From positions 1-8,679 of the forward strand of contig CALALX010000073.1 of the NCBI GenBank assembly GCA_937925635.1: 8,679 bases of DNA, in the 5' to 3' direction. The position numbers were made by a program, and so were the translations under genes. The notes under the pieces were generated by a model, which worked only from the letters and a program-made list of their open reading frames with translations, searched no databases and was not told where the DNA came from. This document shows, piece after piece, positions 1 through 6,055 of this stretch. How positions within the stretch are numbered: the stretch's first letter is position 1; each line of letters starts with the position of its first letter. The stretch comes from an uncultured Caulobacter sp. GTDB taxonomy: Bacteria > Pseudomonadota > Alphaproteobacteria > Caulobacterales > Caulobacteraceae.

Positions 1-401
1 ATGCCAGCCGGCGTTGGCGCCCCAGCTGCGGCGAGGCCCTTGATGGCGCCGGGCGCCCAGAACTTCGATGCGACGAGAAGCACCAATTCGGCCAGCACAG
101 CCGCGCCGATGAGCAGTCCGAGCGGCATGTTCTTCATGTAGCCCGCGCGCAGTTCCGCGAAGTCGACGTCGAGCATCATGACGACGAACAGGAACAGCAC
201 CGCGACCGCGCCGACGTAGACGACGATCAGCAGCATCGCCAGGAACTCGGCGCCCATCAGCACGAACAGACCCGCGGCGCTGAAGAAGGCCGTGATCAGA
301 AACAGCACCGAGTGCACAGGGTTGCGTGCGAAGACGACCGCGAGACCCGCCAGGATCGTCACGGTGGCCATCAGGTAGAAGGCTATCGCCTGCAGAGCCA
401 T
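1..401 (-). CDS. nuoJ: NADH-quinone oxidoreductase subunit J (NuoJ), 3' end cut by window edge
   Basis: NuoJ is an integral membrane subunit of the complex I membrane arm. It lies at the junction with the hydrophilic arm and helps couple quinone reduction to proton pumping. The frame starts at ATG 401-399 (MALQAIAFYL...) and stays open for 133 codons to the window edge, so the C-terminus is missing. Hydrophobic segments are visible at about residues 4-24, 30-50, 52-77 and 93-111. The third contains the conserved V-Y-x-G-A element (residues 61-65), the tyrosine-bearing helix typical of NuoJ/ND6. An AAGG Shine-Dalgarno sits 7 nt before the ATG, next to an 8-bp GGGGCCCC palindrome. The 51-bp gap from the nuoI stop is the second longest in the window and shows no clear promoter. 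Gene order (H, I, J) agrees. Identity is firm; only completeness is limited. Confidence 0.95.
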   Translation of the reverse strand, partial: MALQAIAFYLMATVTILAGLAVVFARNPVHSVLFLITAFFSAAGLFVLMGAEFLAMLLIVVYVGAVAVLFLFVVMMLDVDFAELRAGYMKNMPLGLLIGAAVLAELVLLVASKFWAPGAIKGLAAAGAPTPAG

Positions 402-452
402 GGGGGCCCCTTATCCCTTCTCAAAACGGACAGCTGAATCGCGCGCCTCCCT

Positions 453-944
453 CTATCGGTAGGCGGCGTCCAGTTCCAGATTCTTCGCGATCTCGCGTTC
501 CCAGCGGTCGCCGTTATCCAGCAGCCGCTCCTTGTCGTAGTAGAGTTCCTCGCGGGTCTCGGTGGCGAACTCGGTGTTCGGCCCCTCGACGATCGCGTCC
601 ACTGGGCAGGCCTCCTGACAGAGACCGCAGTAGATGCACTTCACCATATCGATGTCGTAGCGCGTCGTGCGGCGGCTGCCGTCCTCGCGCGGCTCGGCCT
701 CGATGTAGATGGCCTGGGCCGGGCAGATCGCCTCACACAGCTTGCAGGCGATGCAGCGCTCTTCCCCGGAGGGATAGCGGCGCAGGGCGTGCTCGCCCCG
801 GAAGCGCGGCGACTGCGGCCCGCGCTCGTTCGGATAGATGACCGTCTTCTTGGGGGCCATCATGTACTTCATGGCCAGCCAGAAGGCGCCGTTGAAGTCC
901 ACGAGGGCCGCGCCCTTCAGGGCCTGACCGATGCGCTGCATCAT
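453..944 (-). CDS. nuoI: NADH-quinone oxidoreductase subunit I (NuoI), 2x[4Fe-4S] ferredoxin-like
   Basis: NuoI is the TYKY-type subunit that passes electrons from NuoG toward NuoB through clusters N6a and N6b. From ATG 944-942 it is 163 residues, the usual alphaproteobacterial size. Two complete ferredoxin motifs are present: C64-x2-C67-x2-C70-x3-C74-P and C103-x2-C106-x2-C109-x3-C113-P. The family signatures YPNERGPQSPRFRGEHALRR and the N-terminal amphipathic region (residues 6-30) that packs on the membrane arm are also present. The start lies in a TGATGATG string: the stop of the upstream lipoprotein gene shares one base with the first ATG. An AAGG in the last lipoprotein codons lies 10 nt before the first ATG and 13 nt before the second, favouring the first (MMQRIGQ...). 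A longer in-frame extension to 1049 runs through the lipoprotein gene, is arginine-rich and is not family-like. The reading ends in TAG. Confidence 0.97.
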   Translation of the reverse strand: MMQRIGQALKGAALVDFNGAFWLAMKYMMAPKKTVIYPNERGPQSPRFRGEHALRRYPSGEERCIACKLCEAICPAQAIYIEAEPREDGSRRTTRYDIDMVKCIYCGLCQEACPVDAIVEGPNTEFATETREELYYDKERLLDNGDRWEREIAKNLELDAAYR

Positions 945-1180
945 CACTGGGCGCCCTTCTTCGGAATGAAACAGACGTAGTTCGACATCTGGGCGGGATC
1001 CTCGCCCTTGACGCCCTTGGGCCGCACCTCGCCGCCGACCTGGGCGCACTCGGCCTTGGCGCGAACCATGGCGTCGTAGTTCACCAGGCCCCGGCCAAGG
1101 CTGTAGGTCTCGATCCCGCTGTCGGTGGTGGCGCAGGCGGCGAGGCCCAGCGCCAGCAGGATGCCGGCGGCGCGGATCAC
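944..1180 (-). CDS. small predicted lipoprotein of unknown function between nuoH and nuoI
   Basis: This 78-residue protein starts at GTG 1180-1178, which overlaps the nuoH stop by 4 bp (GTGA), and ends in a TGA sharing one base with the nuoI start. Residues 1-15 (MIRAAGILLALGLAA) form a short lipoprotein signal followed by Cys16, giving lipobox L-A-A-C. The +2 residue is Ala, not Asp, so outer-membrane sorting is likelier if the usual Lol rule applies. The mature part has two cysteines, C45 and C70, that could form a disulfide in the periplasm. The pattern C-x3-GG ... Y-V-C-x2-P weakly recalls DUF333-type small lipoproteins, but this is only resemblance. An AGAAGG Shine-Dalgarno lies 7 nt before the GTG, inside the nuoH end. 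Tight coupling on both sides suggests it is made with complex I, possibly as an assembly or accessory factor; no function can be read from the sequence. Confidence 0.8.
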   Translation of the reverse strand: MIRAAGILLALGLAACATTDSGIETYSLGRGLVNYDAMVRAKAECAQVGGEVRPKGVKGEDPAQMSNYVCFIPKKGAQ

Positions 1181-2247
1181 ATCATCACCTTCTGGAAGAC
1201 CTTGTAGCCGGCGACCAGGAACACCCCGACCAGGGAGGTCGGCAGGAACACCTTCCAGCCCAGGCGCATCAGCTGGTCGTAGCGGTAGCGGGGCACGATC
1301 GCCTTCGCCATCGCGAACATGAAGAACCAGAAGACGACCTTGATCGCGAAGAACAGGAAGTAGAACAGGCTCTGCAGCGTCGCCGGCCAGCTGTCGACGA
1401 ACGGGGTTGGGAAGCCCGGGTCCCAGCCGCCGAAGAACAGGATCGAGATCATCGCGCACATCAGGACGATGGCGACGTACTCGCCCAGCATGAACAGCAG
1501 GTAGGGCGAGGCGCTGTACTCGACCTGGTAGCCGGCCACGAGCTCGGACTCGGCTTCCGGCAGGTCGAACGGCGGGCGGTTCGTCTCGGCCAGGGCCGAG
1601 ATGTAGAACACGACCATCATCGGGATCATGACCAGCGCCAGGGGCAGGTTGGCGAGGCCGCCGCCGCCCAGGACGTTCCAGTTCCAGAAGCCGCCGGTCT
1701 GCTTCTCGACGATCTCGGTCAGGTTCATCGAGCCCGACAGCAGGATCACGGTGATGATCACGAAGCCGATCGACACTTCGTACGACACCATCTGCGCCGC
1801 CGAGCGCAGCGCGCCCAGGAACGGGTACTTCGAGTTCGAAGCCCAGCCGCCCATGATGATGCCGTAGACGCCCAGCGAGCTCATCGCCAGCAGGTAGAGG
1901 ATGCCGACGTTGATGTCGGCGATCACCCAACCCGGCGCGAAAGCGACCACGCCCCACCCCGCCAGGGCCAGGGTGACGGTGATGACCGGGGCCAGCAGGA
2001 AGACGAACTTGTCGGCGCCGGCCGGAATGACCAGCTCCTTGATCACGAACTTGATCAGGTCGGCGAACGACTGAAGCAGGCCGAACGGACCCACGACGTT
2101 GGGGCCCTTCCGCATCTGCACGCCCGCCCAGATCTTGCGGTCGGCGAGCAGCAGGAAGGCGATCGACACCAGCAGGACGACGACGATCAGCAGGATCTGA
2201 CCGAGCGTCAGGCCAAACCAGAGCCAGGGCGAAAAGGTCTCAGGCAC
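1177..2247 (-). CDS. nuoH: NADH-quinone oxidoreductase subunit H (NuoH)
   Basis: NuoH (ND1 family) is the membrane subunit that forms the entrance of the quinone chamber with NuoB and NuoD. It has 356 residues and about eight hydrophobic helices. Typical conserved blocks are ADRKIWAGVQMRKGPNVVGP (residues 35-54), SFADLIKFVIKE (60-71), GGWASNSKYPFLGALRSAAQ (133-152) and the acidic loop ETNRPPFDLPEAESELVAGY (221-240), whose glutamates and aspartate line the quinone/proton path. The start is GTG 2247-2245, read PETFSPWLWFGL; the next in-frame Met (residue 45) lies inside a conserved block, so GTG is needed. A GGAG within the last codons of nuoG lies 7 nt upstream, and the gap from the nuoG stop is 4 bp. 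The end reads GTG ATG ATG TGA, which provides the GTGA overlap with the lipoprotein gene. Confidence 0.97.
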   Translation of the reverse strand: MPETFSPWLWFGLTLGQILLIVVVLLVSIAFLLLADRKIWAGVQMRKGPNVVGPFGLLQSFADLIKFVIKELVIPAGADKFVFLLAPVITVTLALAGWGVVAFAPGWVIADINVGILYLLAMSSLGVYGIIMGGWASNSKYPFLGALRSAAQMVSYEVSIGFVIITVILLSGSMNLTEIVEKQTGGFWNWNVLGGGGLANLPLALVMIPMMVVFYISALAETNRPPFDLPEAESELVAGYQVEYSASPYLLFMLGEYVAIVLMCAMISILFFGGWDPGFPTPFVDSWPATLQSLFYFLFFAIKVVFWFFMFAMAKAIVPRYRYDQLMRLGWKVFLPTSLVGVFLVAGYKVFQKVMM

Positions 2248-2251
2248 CGGG

Positions 2252-4312
2252 CTACTCCGCGGCCAGCTTGGCGGCGCCAGAGGCGACGGCCGCGCATTCG
2301 GCCATCGTCACGCTGGCGCGCGCGATCGGGTTGGTCAGGTGGAAGGCCGCCACGGCGCTGGTCAGCGGCGCATCGGTCGCCTTGCCGCCGTCGCCGAGGC
2401 CGGCGAGGTCGAACACCGTCGGGGTCGAGCCCGGGGCGTAGTCGATCTGACCGAAGGTCGGGTGGTCGGCGAACAGCTTCGCGCGCAGCTGGTCCAGGCT
2501 GTCGTACGGCAGCTTGGCGCCGAGGTGCTCGCTGAGGGCGCGCAGGATGGCCCAGTCCTCGCGGGCTTCGCCCTTGGGGAACACGGCCCGCTCGCCCATC
2601 TGCACCCGGCCCTCGGTGTTCACGTACAGGCCGTTCTTCTCGGTGTAGGCGGCGCCCGGCAGGATGACGTCCGCCTTGTGCGCGCCGCGGTCGCCGTGGC
2701 TGCCCAGGTAGACGGTGAAGGCGCCCGAGGCCGAGGCCTCGATCTCGTCGGCGCCCAGCAGGAACAGCACGTCCAGGCCGCCCGGCTTGACCATCTCCAG
2801 CGCCGTCTTGCCGCCCGCGCCCGGCAGGAAGCCGAGATCCAGGCCGCCGACGCGGGCGGCGGCGGTGTGCAGCACGTTCCAGCCGTTCCAGCCTTCGCGG
2901 ACGACGTTGAAGGTCTTGGCCAGGCCGGCCACCGCCTTCAGCACCGCGCCGCCGTCGCCGCGGGCCAGAGCGCCCTGCCCGACGATGATCGCCGGGCGCT
3001 GGGCGGCCTTCAACGCGGCCACGAAGTCGGACTTGCTCTTGGCCAGGCCCGACACGGTCGCCGCGCCGGCGCCGAGGTAGTCGTAATCGTAGGTCAAGTC
3101 CGCCTGGTCGCCGATCACGCCGATGCGCATCTTGCCGGCCAGCCACTGCTTGCGCAGGCGGGCGTTGAACACCGGCGCCTCGAGGCGTGGGTTGGTCCCG
3201 ACCAGCAGCACGACGTCGGCGTCCTCGATCCCGGCGAGGGTCGAGTTGAACAGCCAGCTCTCACGCGGGCCGGCGCCGAGCGCGACGCCGTCCTGGCGGC
3301 AGTCGGCATTCTTCGAGCCCAGCGCCGTGAACAGGTCCAGCGCGGCCTTCATCGACTCGGCGTCCTGCAGGTCGCCGGCGATGACGCCGATACGGTCCGG
3401 CGTGGTCGCCTTGATCTTGCCGGCCACGGCCGCGAACGCCTCGCCCCAGGTGGCCGGGGTCAGCTTGCCGTTCACGCGGACGTACGGGCGGTCGAGGCGC
3501 TGACGGCTCAGGCCGTCGACGGCGTAGCGGCTCTTGTCGCTCAGCCACTCCTCGTTGATGTCCTCGTTCACCCGCGGCAGGGCGCGCAGCACCTGAGCGC
3601 CGCGGCTGTCGACGCGGATGGCGCTGCCCAGCGCGTCCATGACGTCCACCGACTGGGTCTTCTTCAGTTCCCAGGGGCGGTAGTTGAACGCCCACGGCTT
3701 GTGGGTCAGGGCGCCGACCGGGCAGAGGTCATTGACGTTGCCCGACAGTTCGGAGGCCACCGCCTTGCCCAGATAGGTCGTGATTTCAACGTCTTCGCCG
3801 CGCGAGATAAGGCCGATATCCGGCACGCCGGCCACTTCGGTGATGAAGCGGACGCAGCGGGTGCACTGGATGCAGCGGGTCATCACGGTCTTGATGACCG
3901 GACCCATTTCCTTCTCCTCGACGGCGCGCTTGTTCTCGTCGTAGCGGCTGTCGTCCCGGCCATAGCCCATGGCCTGGTCCTGAAGGTCGCACTCGCCGCC
4001 CTGGTCGCAGATCGGGCAGTCCAGCGGGTGGTTGATGAGCAGGAACTCCATCACCCCTTCGCGGGCCTTCTTGACCATCGGCGTGTTGGTGACGATCTCC
4101 TGGCCCTCGGCGGCCGGCAGCGCGCACGACGCCTGGGGCTTGGGCGGTCCGGGCTTCACCTCGACCAGGCACATGCGGCAGTTGCCGGCGATGCTGAGGC
4201 GCTCGTGATAGCAGAAGCGCGGGATCTCTTCCCCGGCCAGTTCCGCGACCTGCAGAACCGTCATCCCGGGCTCGAACTCGACCTCGACGCCGTTGACCTT
4301 GGCTTTGGGCAT
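2252..4312 (-). CDS. nuoG: NADH-quinone oxidoreductase subunit G (NuoG)
   Basis: NuoG is the large iron-sulfur subunit of the NADH-dehydrogenase module, carrying electrons from NuoF/E to NuoI. It has 686 residues from ATG 4312-4310 (MPKAKVNGVEVEFEPG). Ligands visible: [2Fe-2S] N1b, C34-x10-C45-x2-C48-x14-C63; [4Fe-4S] N5, H95-x3-C99-x2-C102-x5-C108; [4Fe-4S] N4, C147-x2-C150-x2-C153 with C197. The four-cysteine N7 motif known from E. coli and Thermus is absent: residues about 215-265 contain no cysteine, as in mitochondrial NDUFS1. Residues from about 220 onward form the molybdopterin-oxidoreductase-like domain, which in this family lacks a cofactor. The gene begins 4 bp after the nuoF stop with a GGAG inside the nuoF end, 7 nt before the ATG. 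A longer in-frame reading to 4486 runs into nuoF and is low-complexity, so it is not used. It ends ...KLAAE-TAG. Confidence 0.97.
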   Translation of the reverse strand: MPKAKVNGVEVEFEPGMTVLQVAELAGEEIPRFCYHERLSIAGNCRMCLVEVKPGPPKPQASCALPAAEGQEIVTNTPMVKKAREGVMEFLLINHPLDCPICDQGGECDLQDQAMGYGRDDSRYDENKRAVEEKEMGPVIKTVMTRCIQCTRCVRFITEVAGVPDIGLISRGEDVEITTYLGKAVASELSGNVNDLCPVGALTHKPWAFNYRPWELKKTQSVDVMDALGSAIRVDSRGAQVLRALPRVNEDINEEWLSDKSRYAVDGLSRQRLDRPYVRVNGKLTPATWGEAFAAVAGKIKATTPDRIGVIAGDLQDAESMKAALDLFTALGSKNADCRQDGVALGAGPRESWLFNSTLAGIEDADVVLLVGTNPRLEAPVFNARLRKQWLAGKMRIGVIGDQADLTYDYDYLGAGAATVSGLAKSKSDFVAALKAAQRPAIIVGQGALARGDGGAVLKAVAGLAKTFNVVREGWNGWNVLHTAAARVGGLDLGFLPGAGGKTALEMVKPGGLDVLFLLGADEIEASASGAFTVYLGSHGDRGAHKADVILPGAAYTEKNGLYVNTEGRVQMGERAVFPKGEAREDWAILRALSEHLGAKLPYDSLDQLRAKLFADHPTFGQIDYAPGSTPTVFDLAGLGDGGKATDAPLTSAVAAFHLTNPIARASVTMAECAAVASGAAKLAAE

Positions 4313-4316
4313 CTCG

Positions 4317-5636
4317 TTACTCCGCCGCCACGAGGGTGGCGCCCTGCACGTGCGGGCGGCCGGCGCGATAGCTGGTGATCCGGTCCTCCACCTCGTGGCG
4401 GAAGTGGCGGAACAGGCCCTGGATCGGCCAGGCGGCCGCGTCGCCCAGGGCGCAGATGGTGTGGCCCTCGACCTGGGTGGTGACATCCAGGAGCGTGTCG
4501 ATCTCCTTCATGTCCGCCTCGCCGGTGGCCATGCGCTCCATCACCCGCCACATCCAGCCGGTGCCTTCGCGGCACGGCGTGCACTGGCCGCAGCTCTCGT
4601 GCTTGTAGAAGTAGCTGAGGCGCGCGATCGCCCGGACCAGGTCGGTGGACTTGTCCATGACGATGACGGCGGCGGTGCCCAGGCCCGAGCGCAGCTCGCG
4701 CAGGGCGTCGAAGTCCATCGGCAGGTCTTCGCACTGCTCGGCCGGGATCATCGGCACGGACGACCCGCCCGGGATGACGGCCTTCAGGTTGCCCCAGCCG
4801 CCGCGGATGCCGCCGCAGTGGTCTTCCATCAGCTGACGGAAGGGGATGCTCATCGCCTCTTCGACGTTGCAGGGCAGGTTCACGTGGCCGCTGACGCAGA
4901 ACAGCTTGGTGCCGGTGTTGTTTGGACGGCCAAAGCCCGCGAACCACCCTGCCCCGCGGCGCAGGATCGTGCCGACGACGGCGATCGACTCGACGTTGTT
5001 GACCGTGGTCGGCATGCCGTAGAGGCCGGCGCCGGCCGGGAACGGCGGCTTTAGGCGCGGCTGGCCCTTCTTGCCTTCCAGGCTTTCCAGCAGGGCGGTT
5101 TCCTCGCCGCAGATGTAGGCCCCGGCGCCGTGGTGGACGTAGAGGTCGAAGTCCCAGCCGTGGACGTTGTTCTTGCCGATCAGCTTGGCCTCGTAGGCCT
5201 GCTTGATCGCCGCCTCGAGAACCTCGCGCTCCCGCACGTACTCGCCGCGGATGTAGATGTAGCAGGCGTGCGCCTGCATCGCGAAGGAGGCGATCAGGCA
5301 GCCCTCGATCAGCAGATGCGGATCGTGGCGCATGATCTCCCGGTCCTTGCAGGTGCCGGGTTCCGACTCGTCGGCGTTGACGACCAGATAGTGCGGCCGC
5401 CCGTCCTTGAGCTCCTTGGGCATGAACGACCACTTCAGGCCGGTGCCAAAGCCCGCGCCGCCGCGACCGCGCAGGCCCGACTGCTTGACGTTGTCGATGA
5501 TCCAGTCACGCCCGGCGTCGAGCATGTCCTTCGTCGCGTTCCAGCAGCCGCGCGTCTTCGCCCCTTCGAGACCCCAGTCGTGGAGCCCGTAGAGGTTGGT
5601 GAAGATGCGGTCCTTGTCTTCGAGAATTCCGACCAT
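4317..5636 (-). CDS. nuoF: NADH-quinone oxidoreductase subunit F (NuoF), NADH- and FMN-binding
   Basis: NuoF oxidises NADH: it binds NADH and FMN and passes electrons to cluster N3. From ATG 5636-5634 (MVGILEDKDRIFTNLYG) it has 439 residues, normal for the family. Visible motifs: the glycine-rich loop GLRGRGGAGFGTGLKW (54-69), the FMN-site block VVNADESEPGTCKDREI (85-101), the YICGEETALLESLEG stretch (174-188), and N3 ligands C349-x2-C352-x2-C355 with C395. An in-frame GTG at 5678 would add 14 residues overlapping the upstream membrane-protein gene; the family N-terminus (DKDRIFTNLYG) supports the ATG instead. The gap from the upstream stop is 5 bp. The only purine-rich match is AGAGG, just 2 nt from the ATG, so ribosome binding may rely on coupling to the upstream gene. 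The end reads ...LVAAE-TAA, 4 bp before nuoG. Confidence 0.97.
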   Translation of the reverse strand: MVGILEDKDRIFTNLYGLHDWGLEGAKTRGCWNATKDMLDAGRDWIIDNVKQSGLRGRGGAGFGTGLKWSFMPKELKDGRPHYLVVNADESEPGTCKDREIMRHDPHLLIEGCLIASFAMQAHACYIYIRGEYVREREVLEAAIKQAYEAKLIGKNNVHGWDFDLYVHHGAGAYICGEETALLESLEGKKGQPRLKPPFPAGAGLYGMPTTVNNVESIAVVGTILRRGAGWFAGFGRPNNTGTKLFCVSGHVNLPCNVEEAMSIPFRQLMEDHCGGIRGGWGNLKAVIPGGSSVPMIPAEQCEDLPMDFDALRELRSGLGTAAVIVMDKSTDLVRAIARLSYFYKHESCGQCTPCREGTGWMWRVMERMATGEADMKEIDTLLDVTTQVEGHTICALGDAAAWPIQGLFRHFRHEVEDRITSYRAGRPHVQGATLVAAE

Positions 5637-5641
5637 GACCT

Positions 5642-5920
5642 CTAGACGCCCGGATTGAACGGATTGGCGCGGCGCCACTGCGTGCGGCGCCAGATGACGT
5701 AGATGAAAAGAACCCAGCCCAGCGCGATCGCCGCGTAGCCGCCCCAGATCGCCTCGTGCGGCCAGGACCAGACGAACCGCGAGGTCAGCACAGAGGCGGC
5801 GCCGGCCAGGATCAGCAGGAAGCCGACCAGCCGCTCACGGCGGTAGAGCCCGCGCAGGGTGTCGATATAGGCGGACCGCTTCCGCAGCAGCTCGGCCTCG
5901 GCGAGATTGGGATCAGCCAT
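5642..5920 (-). CDS. small two-helix membrane protein of unknown function between nuoE and nuoF
   Basis: This 92-residue protein starts at ATG 5920-5918 behind a strong GGAGG (5931-5927) with 6-nt spacing. Residues 1-28 are charged and probably helical (AEAELLRKRSAYIDTLRGLY), followed by two hydrophobic segments at about residues 31-50 and 59-78 and a basic C-terminal tail (WRRTQWRRANPFNPGV). The positive-inside rule puts both termini in the cytoplasm. I do not recognise a named family. The stop lies 5 bp before nuoF, so it is likely co-translated with nuoF. Unlike its neighbours it is preceded by a long non-coding gap carrying an inverted repeat. Codon use and GC match the nuo genes, so it looks resident, not newly acquired. 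A role in complex I assembly or membrane attachment is possible from position only. Confidence 0.8.
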   Translation of the reverse strand: MADPNLAEAELLRKRSAYIDTLRGLYRRERLVGFLLILAGAASVLTSRFVWSWPHEAIWGGYAAIALGWVLFIYVIWRRTQWRRANPFNPGV

Positions 5921-5937
5921 TGGCGGCCTCCATGACT

Positions 5938-6044
5938 CCGCTCACCCCGGCGAAGGCCGGGGCCCAGACGCAAGCGCGGGACTCAGGATTCAGGCCTGGA
6001 TGCTCAGGCTGAATCTGGGTCCCGGCCTTCGCCGGGATGAGCGG
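5938..6044. repeat. REP-like imperfect inverted repeat (31-bp arms) in the nuoE downstream gap
   Basis: Two 31-nt arms, 5938-5968 and 6014-6044, are reverse complements with two mismatches. Each contains the core CCCGGCGAAGGCCGGG, itself a near-palindrome. The core resembles palindromic intergenic repeats that I recall as common in Caulobacter- and Sphingomonas-type genomes. Between the arms a second, inner stem can form: 5987-5998 (GATTCAGGCCTG) pairs with 6005-6015 with one bulged base. The transcript could therefore fold as one long hairpin or as two separate small ones. No T-tract follows on the minus strand, so it is not a standard intrinsic terminator. It ends 6 nt before the GGAGG of the next gene. 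Likely roles are mRNA stabilisation or processing between nuoE and the downstream genes, or a non-autonomous mobile palindrome; both are inference. Confidence 0.85.
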
Positions 6045-6055
6045 ATAAAGAGGGC

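Noticed and set aside
402..452. Possible internal promoter before nuoJ
   Set aside because: The 51-bp gap has no convincing -35/-10 pair; the short AT-richer patch (TTTTGAG) is not enough.
944..1957. A 337-codon minus-strand frame overlapping nuoH
   Set aside because: Only its last 78 codons (from GTG 1180) look like a protein with signal peptide and lipobox; the rest is Arg/Pro/Gly-rich and is a shifted frame of nuoH.
2339..4378. A 679-codon open frame on the plus strand, antisense to nuoG
   Set aside because: It mirrors nuoG codon positions in high-GC DNA, where antisense frames lack stops. The peptide is Ala/Gly/Arg/Val/His-rich with no domain pattern, while nuoG on the other strand is unmistakable.
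4293..5054. A 253-codon plus-strand open frame antisense to nuoF
   Set aside because: Same high-GC shadow effect; low-complexity composition and complete overlap with a clear nuoF.
5637..5678. Alternative GTG start for nuoF at 5678
   Set aside because: It adds 14 residues that lie in another frame of the membrane-protein gene and has no visible Shine-Dalgarno; the ATG at 5636 matches the family N-terminus.
5938..6044. Intrinsic terminator after nuoE
   Set aside because: The stem is strong but no T-run follows on the minus strand, and the next genes (through nuoF) must be expressed, so a full terminator is unlikely.
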